DNA of 64,000 nt from JADJEI01 sp035328465 (GCA_035328465.1 DAOLIQ010000002.1:20908-84907); one strand, 5' to 3'. Numbered from the stretch's first letter, positions 43,436-52,043 are shown. The notes: generated by a model from the letters alone, not told the origin. Made by a program: numbers and translations.

Positions 43436-43705
43436 ATGGCTTATAAAATAACTGAAGAATGTATTAATTGCGGCGCGTGTGAACCTGAATGTCCGAACAA
43501 TTCCATTTACGAAGGCGGAAATAATTGGGAAATAAATGGTGCTTCCTATGGTGAAGGCGATGCTGCTCCATCTGGAGTAACAGGTTTTTATTCAAGCGAC
43601 TACTATTATATTGTCCCTGATAAATGTACAGAATGTCAAGGCTTTCATGATGAACCTCAATGTGTTAGTGTTTGCCCGGTTGATGCAGTCGTTCACATAA
43701 ATTAA
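43436..43705 (+). CDS. 2[4Fe-4S] ferredoxin, short-tail paralog
   Basis: An 89-residue paralog of the ferredoxin at 42878, about three-quarters identical by eye over the shared part. The cluster motifs CINCGACEPECPN and CTECQGFHDEPQCVSVCP are complete, so two 4Fe-4S clusters are expected. The middle insertion is kept in the form WEINGASYGEGDAAPSG. The protein ends after PVDAVVHIN, lacking the 21-residue charged tail and the extra Cys pair of copy one. It has its own upstream region (with TAAATTTG at 43412-43419, a possible -7 element) and its own terminator, so the copies may be regulated separately. Confidence 0.93.
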   Translation: MAYKITEECINCGACEPECPNNSIYEGGNNWEINGASYGEGDAAPSGVTGFYSSDYYYIVPDKCTECQGFHDEPQCVSVCPVDAVVHIN

Positions 43706-43761
43706 TTTATTTTCCGGGAGAATGGGGAATTTTTCAGGGGACCTTTCTAAGTAAAGCACGC

Positions 43762-43796
43762 AAAAAGGATGAGCATTATTTTGTTCATCCTTTTTT
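43762..43796 (+). terminator. Rho-independent terminator after ferredoxin 2
   Basis: A stem of up to 14 bp: bases 43762-43775 pair with 43782-43795 (one G-T pair) around a 6-base loop, ending in six T at 43791-43796. The perfect core is AAAAGGATGA / TCATCCTTTT. Confidence 0.88.
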
Positions 43797-43869
43797 CGTT
43801 TAAAATACTCCGCTTTATCCTTTCTGTGTACTTGATTAAATTGTTTTTAAATTTTAATCAATTCTTTAA

Positions 43870-44712
43870 ATGAAAATTGGCAAATATAAATTAAGCATTG
43901 CTGTTAGCAGCTACTTTTCTTTGGATGGGGGAGCTATGTTTGGAATAATCCCGAAGCCGTTTTGGGAAAAATCCAATCCAGCCGATGAATATAACCGTGT
44001 GAAGCTCGCCACGAGGCATTTAATCCTACAGTCCGATAATAGAAAAATTATCATTGATACAGGAATGGGAAATAAATGGGATGATAAATCCAGAAGCATT
44101 TACAACCTCGACTCAGCTCATAAACATGAACTTGCTAATGAACTCCTCAACATAGAGGCAGCCTCAATCACTGATGTGCTATTAACTCATCTCCATTTTG
44201 ATCATACCGGCGGCTCGACAAAATTTGATAACGGAAAATTGATCCCGACATTTCCAAATGCAAAATATTATGTTCAAAAAAAAAATTATGAATGGGCGAT
44301 AAATCCTTCCGACAGAGATAAAGGCAGTTATATTAAAAATAATTTTGAGCCGCTGAAGAACGAAGGTGTTCTTCATTTTGTTAATGACGAGGAGCAATTT
44401 GATGATGAAATTAGTTTCATTATCGTGAATGGTCATACTTTTTATCAACAGCTTATAAAAATCTCTGATGGCGAAAATACCTTACTTTGTGTATGTGATT
44501 TGTTACCTTTCGCCTCTCATATTCCCTTACCATATATAATGGGCTATGATCTTCAACCGCTGGTCACGTTAAATGAAAAGAAAAAAATATTACAAAAGGC
44601 GGTAGATGAAGACTGGAAATTGTTTTTTTACCACGATCCTGAAATTGCCTATGCTACAGTGATGCAGACTGACAAAGGAATTAGATTAAATGAAAAATTC
44701 TATTCACTATGA
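43870..44712 (+). CDS. MBL-fold metallo-hydrolase
   Basis: A 280-residue metallo-beta-lactamase-fold enzyme. The dinuclear metal site is visible in LTHLHFDHTGG, with a late single His in NGHTFYQQ and an Asp in CVCDLLPF; a further His lies in FFYHDPEIAY. The N-terminal part has the usual DGGAMFGIIPKPFW and IIIDTGMGNKW. The order resembles N-acyl homoserine lactone and related lactonases, but substrates in this branch vary. It is coupled to the Rieske gene by a 4-base overlap, and that gene in turn to queG, giving a three-gene unit. Confidence 0.88.
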   Translation: MKIGKYKLSIAVSSYFSLDGGAMFGIIPKPFWEKSNPADEYNRVKLATRHLILQSDNRKIIIDTGMGNKWDDKSRSIYNLDSAHKHELANELLNIEAASITDVLLTHLHFDHTGGSTKFDNGKLIPTFPNAKYYVQKKNYEWAINPSDRDKGSYIKNNFEPLKNEGVLHFVNDEEQFDDEISFIIVNGHTFYQQLIKISDGENTLLCVCDLLPFASHIPLPYIMGYDLQPLVTLNEKKKILQKAVDEDWKLFFYHDPEIAYATVMQTDKGIRLNEKFYSL

Positions 44713-45044
44713 GCATTAAGAATGACTATTATAAAGTATGCGCTTTAAAAGAACTTAAAGAAAAAACAGGCAAAAGATTTTTAGTGAATGATATTGATAT
44801 TGCGTTATTCAAAATAAAAGATGAAGTGTTTGCTGTTTCAAACAACTGTCCGCATCAGCACACTCAAATGATTTATGATGGATTGATTGAAGATAATTGT
44901 GTAGTTTGCCCTGCGCATGGCTGGATGTTTAATTTAAAAACAGGCAGCCTTCCAACTGGTGCAAAAGGTTTAAGAACTTTTCCTGTAATCATTTCTTCCG
45001 GCGATGTTTATGTGAAAGTTGATCGGAAGGAATTAAACTGGTGA
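44709..45044 (+). CDS. Rieske [2Fe-2S] protein (NirD-like)
   Basis: A 111-residue single-domain Rieske protein, without signal peptide or membrane helix, so a soluble cytosolic electron carrier or accessory domain. The cluster is bound by NCPHQHTQM and VCPAHGWMF, i.e. the C-x-H and C-x-x-H pair, 18 residues apart. Length and sequence resemble the NirD small subunit and aromatic-dioxygenase ferredoxins, but no nitrite reductase or oxygenase subunit is nearby. It overlaps both neighbours by four bases (MBL hydrolase before, queG after), suggesting joint function. Confidence 0.9.
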   Translation: MSIKNDYYKVCALKELKEKTGKRFLVNDIDIALFKIKDEVFAVSNNCPHQHTQMIYDGLIEDNCVVCPAHGWMFNLKTGSLPTGAKGLRTFPVIISSGDVYVKVDRKELNW

Positions 45045-46009
45045 GCGAAAAAATTACCACAATGCTTCAAGATCGGATTACAAACGAAAGTGTAATCAGA
45101 AAAGCTAAATCATTAGGTTTTAGTTTAGTTGGATTTGCTAAAGTAGAATTACTTTCCAGTGAGATTTCAAATCTTAATCAATGGCTCGAATCAAATTATC
45201 AAGCTGGAATGATTTACATGCAGAAAAATTCTGATAAGCGTGAAGATATTTCCAAAATACTTCTTGATGCCAAAACCGTTATCTCACTCGGGATGAATTA
45301 TTACACTAATCACCAGCATTCAAACAAAAGGGGGATGGGAAAGGTATCGCGCTATGCCTGGGGAAAAGATTATCATCTCGTTATCTGGGAAAAGCTTAAT
45401 GAAATTGAAAATTATCTTCACCAGATAGATTCAAAGTTCGAATCAAAATCTTATGTAGATACCGGTCCAGTTATGGACAAGGCTTGGGCAGTCCGTTCTG
45501 GAATTGGATGGATGGGGAAGCATTCAAACATTATTAATCGTGATTTTGGAAGTTGGTTTTTTATTGCAAACATTATTTGCAATCAGGAATTTGATTACTC
45601 GGAACCGATACCTGATTTCTGCGGCGAGTGTACTGCTTGCATTGATGCATGTCCGACTGATGCGATTATCCAAAATTATATTGTGGATGCAAACAAGTGT
45701 ATTTCATATTTAACTATTGAAAATAAAGGCAGCATTGATACTTCCTTTAAAAATAAATTTGAGAACTGGCTTTTCGGATGTGATATTTGTCAGGATGTTT
45801 GTCCGTGGAATATTAAGTTTGCTCAGGAAACTGCCTTAAAAGAATTTCAGCCAGAAGATGGAAACAAAGAGATTGAATTGAAAAGCATTAAGGAAATGAG
45901 TGATGAAGATTTTAAAAAGAAGTTCTCGGATAGCCCGATAAGCCGTGCAAAATTAAAAGGTTTAAAAAGAAATGCTGAATTTTTAATTAATCCAAGCGAG
46001 TTCAAATGA
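45041..46009 (+). CDS. queG: Epoxyqueuosine reductase
   Basis: Cobalamin-dependent enzyme making queuosine from epoxyqueuosine in tRNA, the last step of the modification at wobble position 34. The 322-residue protein begins with GTG behind GGAAGGAA. The N-terminal cobalamin-binding part includes MDKAWAVRSGIGWMGKHSN; two 4Fe-4S motifs follow, CGECTACIDACPTDAI and CDICQDVCPWNI. The protein is short compared with the 380-residue enzymes of E. coli and B. subtilis, so it lacks most of the C-terminal HEAT-like extension. Electrons must come from an external donor; the coupled Rieske protein is a candidate. Confidence 0.93.
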   Translation: MSEKITTMLQDRITNESVIRKAKSLGFSLVGFAKVELLSSEISNLNQWLESNYQAGMIYMQKNSDKREDISKILLDAKTVISLGMNYYTNHQHSNKRGMGKVSRYAWGKDYHLVIWEKLNEIENYLHQIDSKFESKSYVDTGPVMDKAWAVRSGIGWMGKHSNIINRDFGSWFFIANIICNQEFDYSEPIPDFCGECTACIDACPTDAIIQNYIVDANKCISYLTIENKGSIDTSFKNKFENWLFGCDICQDVCPWNIKFAQETALKEFQPEDGNKEIELKSIKEMSDEDFKKKFSDSPISRAKLKGLKRNAEFLINPSEFK

Positions 46010-46085
46010 ATTGAAACTAATTATACAATCTTGAATCTAACTATCACTTTAAATAAAAATAACATTGAATTCATCAGGAGAAATA

Positions 46086-47033
46086 ATGTCAAACAATCAT
46101 CATAAAGTAATTATCATTGGCTCAGGTCCTTCGGGATTTACCGCCGCCTTATACACTGCGCGTGCCGAACTAAAACCCGTTGTATTTGAAGGCATGCAGC
46201 CTGGGGGGCAGCTAACTATCACCACCGAAGTTGAAAACTATCCCGGCTTCGAACACGGAATTATTGGTCCCGAACTCATGGACGTAATGCGTAAACAAGC
46301 CCACCGTTTTGGAGCAGTTAGTATCTATAAAGAAGTAACAGCGGTTGATTTTTCAAAACGTCCATTCGTAATTAAAACATACGATGATGTTTATACTGCT
46401 GATTCGGTTATTGTTTCAACAGGTGCTTCTGCAAGATTGCTTGGATTGGAAAGTGAAACAAAATATATGGGCTATGGTGTTTCTGCATGCGCAACCTGCG
46501 ATGGTTTTTTCTTTAAAGGATTAAAAGTAATTGTTGTAGGCGGGGGCGATACGGCAATGGAGGAGGCTAACTTCCTCACGAAGTTTGCAAGTGAAGTTAC
46601 TATTATTCATAGACGAAGTGAATTTCGTGCTTCCAAAATTATGCTTGACCGTGCAAAGAAAAATCCTAAAATAAAATTGCTCACCAATAAAGTTGTTAAA
46701 GAAGTACTTGGCAAAGAAGAAAACGGCAAGAAAGTAATGACCGGAGTACTTCTCGAAGATACAAAAGATCATACCACCACCACCCTTGAAGCTGACGGAT
46801 TGTTCATTGGCATTGGACATAAACCAAATACTGAATTATTTAAGGGGGTGCTTGATATGGATGAGAACGACTATCTGAAAGTTCAACCATACTCAACCTA
46901 TACAAATATTCCTGGCGTCTTTGCAGCCGGAGATGTCGCCGACCATAAATACCGCCAGGCAGTCACCGCCGCCGGTACAGGCTGCATGGCTGCCCTTGAC
47001 TGTGAGCGCTGGCTGGAAGCACAAGAAGTGTAA
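46086..47033 (+). CDS. trxB: Thioredoxin reductase
   Basis: FAD- and NADPH-dependent enzyme that reduces thioredoxin. The ATG at 46086 is used because it is preceded by CAGGAG at good spacing and gives a normal N-terminus; an earlier TTG at 46065 would add seven residues. The FAD motif is IIGSGPSGFTAALYTAR, the redox-active pair is in ACATCDGFF, the NADPH motif is VVGGGDTAMEEANFL, and the C-terminal FAD contact is GVFAAGDVADHKYRQ. At 315 residues it is a standard low-molecular-weight type. A terminator-like hairpin follows at 47047. Confidence 0.97.
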   Translation: MSNNHHKVIIIGSGPSGFTAALYTARAELKPVVFEGMQPGGQLTITTEVENYPGFEHGIIGPELMDVMRKQAHRFGAVSIYKEVTAVDFSKRPFVIKTYDDVYTADSVIVSTGASARLLGLESETKYMGYGVSACATCDGFFFKGLKVIVVGGGDTAMEEANFLTKFASEVTIIHRRSEFRASKIMLDRAKKNPKIKLLTNKVVKEVLGKEENGKKVMTGVLLEDTKDHTTTTLEADGLFIGIGHKPNTELFKGVLDMDENDYLKVQPYSTYTNIPGVFAAGDVADHKYRQAVTAAGTGCMAALDCERWLEAQEV

Positions 47034-47046
47034 ATAACTATTGACT

Positions 47047-47085
47047 AAACCTCCGAAGTTTTCCTAAACCTCGGAGGTTTTGTTT
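47047..47085 (+). terminator. Terminator-like hairpin, repeat-family member 1
   Basis: Ten-pair perfect stem AAACCTCCGA (47047-47056) / TCGGAGGTTT (47071-47080) with a 14-base loop, then TGTTTT. The loop contains TTTTCCTAAA. The hairpin at 50168-50201 has the same outer arms and the reverse complement of that loop core. Confidence 0.82.
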
Positions 47086-47203
47086 TAAAAGGGTGAAGGA
47101 GAATACAAAATAAGGGAGCTTAGAAATGGGCAGCCATTTTTATTAGTTGACATTTCATTTCTTTGTGCTTAAGTTTTAAACAAAAATATTTAGGGATAAA
47201 AAA

Positions 47204-48568
47204 ATGACAGCAAAAAAGCTTCAGTTCAAAAACTCTCGGCCCCTAAAGTATTTTATCTTTAGTCTTACTTGTCTTGTAATTGCAGTGATGTTAACAAGCT
47301 GCGAACAAAACCCCACCGCCCCGAACGAGCCTCCAAAACCTTATGGCTATCAGGAAGATATTTACTGGCCAAGTTTAGCCGATAGCCCCTGGCCTATGTA
47401 CAGAGCCGACCCGCAGAATACTGGGAGGAGTAAATCAACCGGACCAGGCTCAGGAAATATTGTTGTCAGGATTGATTCTCTCTGGCCTGCTTCTGGTGTT
47501 GCAGTTGGTGAGGATTCGACAATTTATTTAGTTGTCCATAGCTGGTGGTATGGCTATGATAGCGGTGGCTTAATAGCAATGAGACCGGATGGGTCCATTA
47601 AATGGCATTATCCGATTTATGTTGAAGAAAATTCACCTGCCAGTAGCCCAATCATTGCATCAAATGGAACTATTTATGTCAGCAGTAATGACATTACTGG
47701 ACAAAACAATAAAGTCTTGGCTATAAAATCCGATGGTACTTTAAAATGGGAAATTTTACTAAATAATAAGAGTCAAATAATCCAATCTGGAGTTAATATT
47801 GGATTGGATGGGAAGATATATGCGATGGCAAGAGCTTCTGATAATTCTTCTTTACTCTTGGCCATTAGTCCGTTCGGTTATATTGAGTGGGAATTACCAA
47901 TGGGTGAAGCTTCATACCTGCCTGCGGATGGTATTTCATTCTCGCCCGATGGCAAAACATTATTTGTCCCTGGTTATTTTGATAGCAAAACATTATATGC
48001 AGTCGATCTGGAAACAAAATCTATTAAATGGACTTTTGGTAGTGGAAGATCCTCGTTAAGTGCTACACCCCTTATTGATTCACAGGGCAATATATATATT
48101 GTTTCAGAAGGAGAGAGTGGCGAAGGAAGATTATATTCCTTAAATGAGTTTGGAAGTATTCGATGGTCTTATAAACTTGATAATATTTTCCAATTTGCCC
48201 AAACAATTAATCCTTTTGTTATGGATAAAAGCGGCAATATTTATATAGGCAGAGATACATTATTATGTATCGACTATTTTGGTCATTTACGCTGGGGTCT
48301 AGGCATTTCGGATGATCAGGCTTATTATAGTGGAATTACTAGTCCTATAGTCGTTGATGAAAGTGGCGAATTGATTTTTACTGTCGGAATAAATGATCAA
48401 ACACATCTTATGAAAGTCAGTAGCGAGGGAAAATTACTTTGGGAAGTTCCATTCTCGGGTTTTAATTATGGCGGATATAATACCTCACCAGCTTGTTCAT
48501 TCGGCCAATATTTTTATCCGTACAATCCAGCACCAACTCATAATCCAGCTTTTATTATACTCGAATAG
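47204..48568 (+). CDS. PQQ-like beta-propeller lipoprotein
   Basis: A 454-residue lipoprotein with signal peptide and lipobox (AVMLTSC, Cys near residue 30), followed by a short proline-rich linker (NPTAPNEPPKP). The mature protein consists of six to eight propeller blades of the PQQ/WD type, each with a pattern such as GTIYVSSND, then KSDGTLKWEI; examples are GLIAMRPDGSIKWHYPI, GLDGKIYAMA and LYSLNEFGSIRWSYKL. A SPWPMYRADPQNTGRS segment near 65 is typical of this propeller group. Such proteins bind other proteins or act at the outer membrane. The next gene (interrupted) lies 9 bases on. Confidence 0.87.
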   Translation: MTAKKLQFKNSRPLKYFIFSLTCLVIAVMLTSCEQNPTAPNEPPKPYGYQEDIYWPSLADSPWPMYRADPQNTGRSKSTGPGSGNIVVRIDSLWPASGVAVGEDSTIYLVVHSWWYGYDSGGLIAMRPDGSIKWHYPIYVEENSPASSPIIASNGTIYVSSNDITGQNNKVLAIKSDGTLKWEILLNNKSQIIQSGVNIGLDGKIYAMARASDNSSLLLAISPFGYIEWELPMGEASYLPADGISFSPDGKTLFVPGYFDSKTLYAVDLETKSIKWTFGSGRSSLSATPLIDSQGNIYIVSEGESGEGRLYSLNEFGSIRWSYKLDNIFQFAQTINPFVMDKSGNIYIGRDTLLCIDYFGHLRWGLGISDDQAYYSGITSPIVVDESGELIFTVGINDQTHLMKVSSEGKLLWEVPFSGFNYGGYNTSPACSFGQYFYPYNPAPTHNPAFIILE

Positions 48569-48577
48569 GGAATCAAA

Positions 48578-50134
48578 ATGAAAAAATTAATGTTTTTAGT
48601 ATTATCAATTTTTAATTCAGTAATAGTCTATTCGCAAAATCAGCCATTTCCTCCAGAAATGCGGTTAATCGTGGTCAATGCGACCTCTTGCCAAAATTAT
48701 CATACATTTAGCTTTTCTTAATTAAGCAAATCATATTGTTACAACTCAGAATTTTCTGATATTTTGGAGTGTAGTAATTTTATAGACGCAGGTTTTTATG
48801 GATGTGATGGAGGATCATACGATCTTTATATTGATGAAGAATGCGAAAACCAATTTGGAAATGTAGGCGGTGGCTTCTGCAGTCAGGAAGGTGCTTTTAC
48901 TAGCGCAGTATATGGTTATGGTGTATATAAGTTTATTGACGAAACAACCGGTCACTATGTTTATTTTGATTTCAGAGATGCAAGATATACAAGAGAGGAT
49001 TTAAATTATCCTTCTGGTTGTACATACTAAGGTTATCACGATGATTTTCATTTACTTTACGATGGCAATGGATTCTTTTCGCTTGACGGCGCAGACGATG
49101 GTAATTACGAACTCACAGTTCCTTCCGGCGGGTTAATTCAGATATGGAAAGGAACATGGGATATAAATTGCGGGGGACAAACTACATACAAAACTTTTAC
49201 TACACCTGAAGTTGAGTCGTTTCCGCAAGGAGGGGAAGATGACTTTTGGTCAAATTGTTTAACAATAGATTTTCCGCCAGAATACATAGCAACACCTTTC
49301 CCACTACAAGCAATATGGAGTAAGAATCCCAACCAATCAAATATTTCTAAATATTATTTATATCGTAAGATTGACGACCAGTCTTTTATAAAGATAGGAG
49401 AGTTCAATAATCAAACATTTGATTACAAAGACAAATCTATTTTAATTATTGGAGATGGAAGTTCGACTGTTTCTTACAAAGTAACTTCCTTTAACGGAAT
49501 TGAATCAACACAGACAAACATTGCTTCTCAAGAGTATGATTTTGAATTTGACTGGATTAACGGACTGATTCTAACAAAAAACGGAAATCATCCAAAGCTG
49601 GTTTGGGTGCCCAATAATACAATTCAAAATCTTACGGGTTATAAAATTTATAGAAAAGTTGATGATGAACCATTCTATTATGTGGGTTCTTTTGGAACAA
49701 ACACGTTCACTTACACCGATGGTGAAGTAAATATTAACGTGAAAGAAAGTACCATACAGTATTATGTAGCAGCAACAAACGGCGCACAAGAAGATCCAAC
49801 AAATACAGTCACAGCAATAGGAGATTATAACCCACATAAAGAAAATCGGCCAGGCGAAGAATCATCAGTATTCAAGTACTATCTTTCAGATAATTACCCC
49901 AACCCCTTCAACCCAACTACAAGTATAAGCTATTCAATTCCTGAAAATGCTTTTGTTACTTTGAAGATTTATGATGTACTTGGAAATGAAGTTGAAGTTC
50001 TAATAAGCGAGCAAAAAGAGCCGGGCAATTATCAAATTGATTTTAATGCAAGCGAACTTTCCTGCGGAATTTATTATTACACGTTAACCGCCGGCAACTT
50101 TACAAGCACAAAAAAGATGTCGCTAATTAAATAA
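48578..50134 (+). pseudogene. T9SS-sorted FN3-type secreted protein interrupted by two in-frame TAA codons
   Basis: One reading frame runs from the ATG at 48578 to the stop at 50134 and is broken only by TAA at 48719-48721 and TAA at 49028-49030; no frameshift is needed to read through. The N-terminus is a signal peptide (MFLVLSIFNSVIVYSQ). A Cys-rich domain lies between and around the stops (for example FYGCDGGSYDLY and GGGFCSQEG). Two fibronectin-III-like modules follow (ISKYYLYRKIDD and LTGYKIYRKVDDEPFYYVG), then a type A sorting domain with DNYPNPFNPTTSISYSIPEN, VTLKIYDVLGNEVEVL and a KKMSLIK end. The full product would be 516 residues. Nonsense mutations, assembly errors or readthrough are all possible. 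Confidence 0.85.
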
Positions 50135-50167
50135 CGGCTTCATTTTTACAGATATTCGCCTTATACG

Positions 50168-50201
50168 AAACCTCCAGGATTTAGGAAAATTCTGGAGGTT
50201 T
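50168..50201. repeat. Terminator-like hairpin, repeat-family member 2
   Basis: Stem AAACCTCCAG (50168-50177) / CTGGAGGTTT (50192-50201). The loop contains TTTAGGAAAA, the reverse complement of the loop core in the hairpin at 47047, so the two are copies in opposite orientation. It lies between convergent genes and could end transcription from both sides. Confidence 0.8.
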
Positions 50202-50232
50202 ATAAAAAAGTTTAATATTTAGTTAAAAAGAT

Positions 50233-50583
50233 TCATTCAGCTCGTTTATTCATTTTCATCGAAAGCACATTTGCAAGAACAAACCCCATCCCTGAAAATG
50301 TGAACAATGAGAACGGCACCCAGTATTCTTTAGTTGTATTATCTTCAAGCATCAATCCAAAGCCTAAACCAAGCCCGAAGAATAGGATCACAATACCTAT
50401 CTTCATTAATACGTAGGGATCTTTCTTTTCACGAAAATAAGCTTTCATATCCTCAGCGGAAAGACCTTTGTCAATCAATGCTTGCTTTTCTTTTGAACGA
50501 AGATAAAACACGGTCACCAGAACCAATCCAGTTACAACTGCAAATACGATCGGTATAAAAACCGCAATTACTTCTTCTCTCAT
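50233..50583 (-). CDS. DUF6249-like small membrane protein
   Basis: A 116-residue protein with three predicted membrane helices (about 7-27, 60-79, 90-108). The loop between helices 1 and 2, YLRSKEKQALIDKGLSAEDMKAYF, is the family mark of DUF6249, a group often encoded next to ECF sigma factors in Bacteroidota and relatives. Here it stands divergently to a sigma/anti-sigma pair, with 214 bases to the sigma start. A GGAG-like ribosome site (in the complement, just before the ATG) is present. Its role is unknown; the placement suggests a link with the sigma regulon. Confidence 0.78.
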   Translation of the reverse strand: MREEVIAVFIPIVFAVVTGLVLVTVFYLRSKEKQALIDKGLSAEDMKAYFREKKDPYVLMKIGIVILFFGLGLGFGLMLEDNTTKEYWVPFSLFTFSGMGFVLANVLSMKMNKRAE

Positions 50584-50760
50584 TTTATTACTCCTTTTTT
50601 TAAGTTAAATAATTTTTCATTTCTTCTGATAGATAAGACAAAGGATAATTCAAACAGGTTACAAAATATTTTCTCTTTATTTGTTAACCAATGCATTTCG
50701 GAATTTATCGGGGCAACCTTCTTCCCTTCCTATCACAGAGAGAAAATTGTATATTTACCC

Positions 50761-50790
50761 TGTAACCGGTAATAGTTTTTATAAGTCTAA
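50761..50790 (+). promoter_or_regulatory. Candidate ECF-sigma promoter before the sigma gene
   Basis: TGTAACC at 50761-50767 and GTCTAA at 50785-50790 are 17 bases apart, close to ECF-type -35 and -10 elements. The expected transcription start would fall next to the ATG at 50798, giving an almost leaderless mRNA. The reverse complement GGTTACA occurs at 50657-50663, facing the divergent gene. Pattern match only. Confidence 0.4.
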
Positions 50791-50797
50791 TAGAAAA

Positions 50798-51364
50798 ATG
50801 AAAAACATCACCGACATCGAAGTAATAGAATCCGTCCTTAAGGGAAATCAAAACGACTTTGCTTTATTGATAGATAGATATAAAAACAAAGCCTTCTCAA
50901 TGCTGAAAAGAATGCTGCGTAACGATTCTGATGCTGAAGAAGTTCTGCAGGATTGTTTTATGAAAGCATATAAGGCGCTAAATAATTTCAAGGGCGATGC
51001 AAGATTTTCAACATGGTTTTACAGTATAGTTTATAACACAGCATTGACAAAACTATCTTCAAAGAAAAGAAAAATAGAATCAGATATGACTTCGATAGAT
51101 GAGCATTTTGATATAGCGGATAGCAGTATAAATATTTCAAAACAATTCAGTGATTCGACCGAATTGTTAAACAAAATGATTGAGAAACTTCCACCCTCCT
51201 ATTCAACAGTGATAAATTTATTTTATATGGAAGAAATGAGCTGTGAAGAAATAAGTAAAGTAATGAGCACCTCCGTGGCAAATGTAAAAGTAATGCTGCA
51301 CCGTTCACGAAGCGCTCTAAAGGATATTATCATAAAAAAGAATTTAATCCCGGAGTTATTGTAA
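50798..51364 (+). CDS. RNA polymerase sigma factor, ECF type
   Basis: A 188-residue sigma factor with regions 2 and 4 only. The ATG at 50798 gives the usual start (MKNITDIEVIESVLKGNQND); a frame extension to 50681 adds 39 unconserved residues. Region 2 contains RNDSDAEEVLQDCFMKAYKAL and FSTWFYSIVYNTAL; region 4 contains LPPSYSTVINLFYMEEMSCEE and ISKVMSTSVANVKVMLHRSR, the helix-turn-helix for the -35 element. It is coupled to the next gene, an anti-sigma-like membrane protein, in a TAATG overlap. Likely responds to envelope conditions; the signal is unknown. Confidence 0.93.
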   Translation: MKNITDIEVIESVLKGNQNDFALLIDRYKNKAFSMLKRMLRNDSDAEEVLQDCFMKAYKALNNFKGDARFSTWFYSIVYNTALTKLSSKKRKIESDMTSIDEHFDIADSSINISKQFSDSTELLNKMIEKLPPSYSTVINLFYMEEMSCEEISKVMSTSVANVKVMLHRSRSALKDIIIKKNLIPELL

Positions 51365-51882
51365 TGAAAATAACAGAAGAAATATTGAACAAATATATTG
51401 ACGGTGAACTTCAGCCGGAAGTATTGGAAGAATTGAATGAACAACTAGCAAAATCAACAGAAGACTTAGAAAAGTTGCGAGCTCTGCAAGCACTTCATAG
51501 AAGTCTTTCAAAAATTAGTCCTGAAGATACGTCAGCGGATTTTACGCGCAGCGTAATGTTCAGGATAAATAAAAAGAGGAAGGCGAATAATGAACAGAGG
51601 TTTTTTATAGGAATTGTATCAGCGGTATTCATTTCATTATCGATACTGATAGTGGGCTATGTTCTATACCTGATTGTATCTTTTTCAAATACTGCAAATC
51701 AAATGGAGGAGGCGTTTACAATTGTGAAATCTTACACACAAATTGTCACCAAACCCTTGGAGAAATTATTTAGTGGACATATTATGACAATAGTAGGTTC
51801 AATACTATCTATGGCAATTCTCGGAAGTGCATATTATTTCTTAGAGACTTTTAAAAGAATTAAAAATAATATCACTTCTTAA
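51364..51882 (+). CDS. Anti-sigma-factor-like membrane protein
   Basis: A 172-residue protein with a cytoplasmic N-terminus (KYIDGELQPEVLEELNEQLA, similar to the zinc-less anti-sigma domain), a first membrane helix at about 78-102 and a second near 133-154. It overlaps the sigma gene by one base (TAATG), the normal sigma/anti-sigma layout. The conserved His and Cys of zinc-binding anti-sigma factors (HxxxCxxC) are absent, so binding would rest on a different surface. The role is inferred from order and the N-terminal helix pattern. Confidence 0.78.
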   Translation: MKITEEILNKYIDGELQPEVLEELNEQLAKSTEDLEKLRALQALHRSLSKISPEDTSADFTRSVMFRINKKRKANNEQRFFIGIVSAVFISLSILIVGYVLYLIVSFSNTANQMEEAFTIVKSYTQIVTKPLEKLFSGHIMTIVGSILSMAILGSAYYFLETFKRIKNNITS

Positions 51883-51920
51883 AGAACCGAATATTATCCG
51901 CTCAGTGGTTCTTTCTGTTC
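51881..51920 (+). terminator. Possible terminator after the anti-sigma gene
   Basis: AAAGAACC (51881-51888) pairs perfectly with GGTTCTTT (51907-51914) over an 18-base loop; the stretch after it (CTGTTCG) is only moderately T-rich. Confidence 0.45.
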
Positions 51921-52043
51921 GTTAGCCAGCGAATATCAGACTTGTTGCACGTAACTGCCCTTCTTCTTTTTCAGAGAATTTGATTCCGCTTCCTAAATTT
52001 ACTTTCCTGTTTCGTATATTTGAAACAAAAAAAGGAAAATAAA

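Noticed and set aside
48578..49030. Separate small genes in the interrupted T9SS cargo region
   Set aside because: The pieces share one frame with the downstream sorting domain and only the first has a signal peptide, so one broken gene explains them better.
48719..49030. Alternative genetic code with TAA as sense
   Set aside because: All other genes of the window read normally and many end in TAA, so a genome-wide reassignment is not credible.
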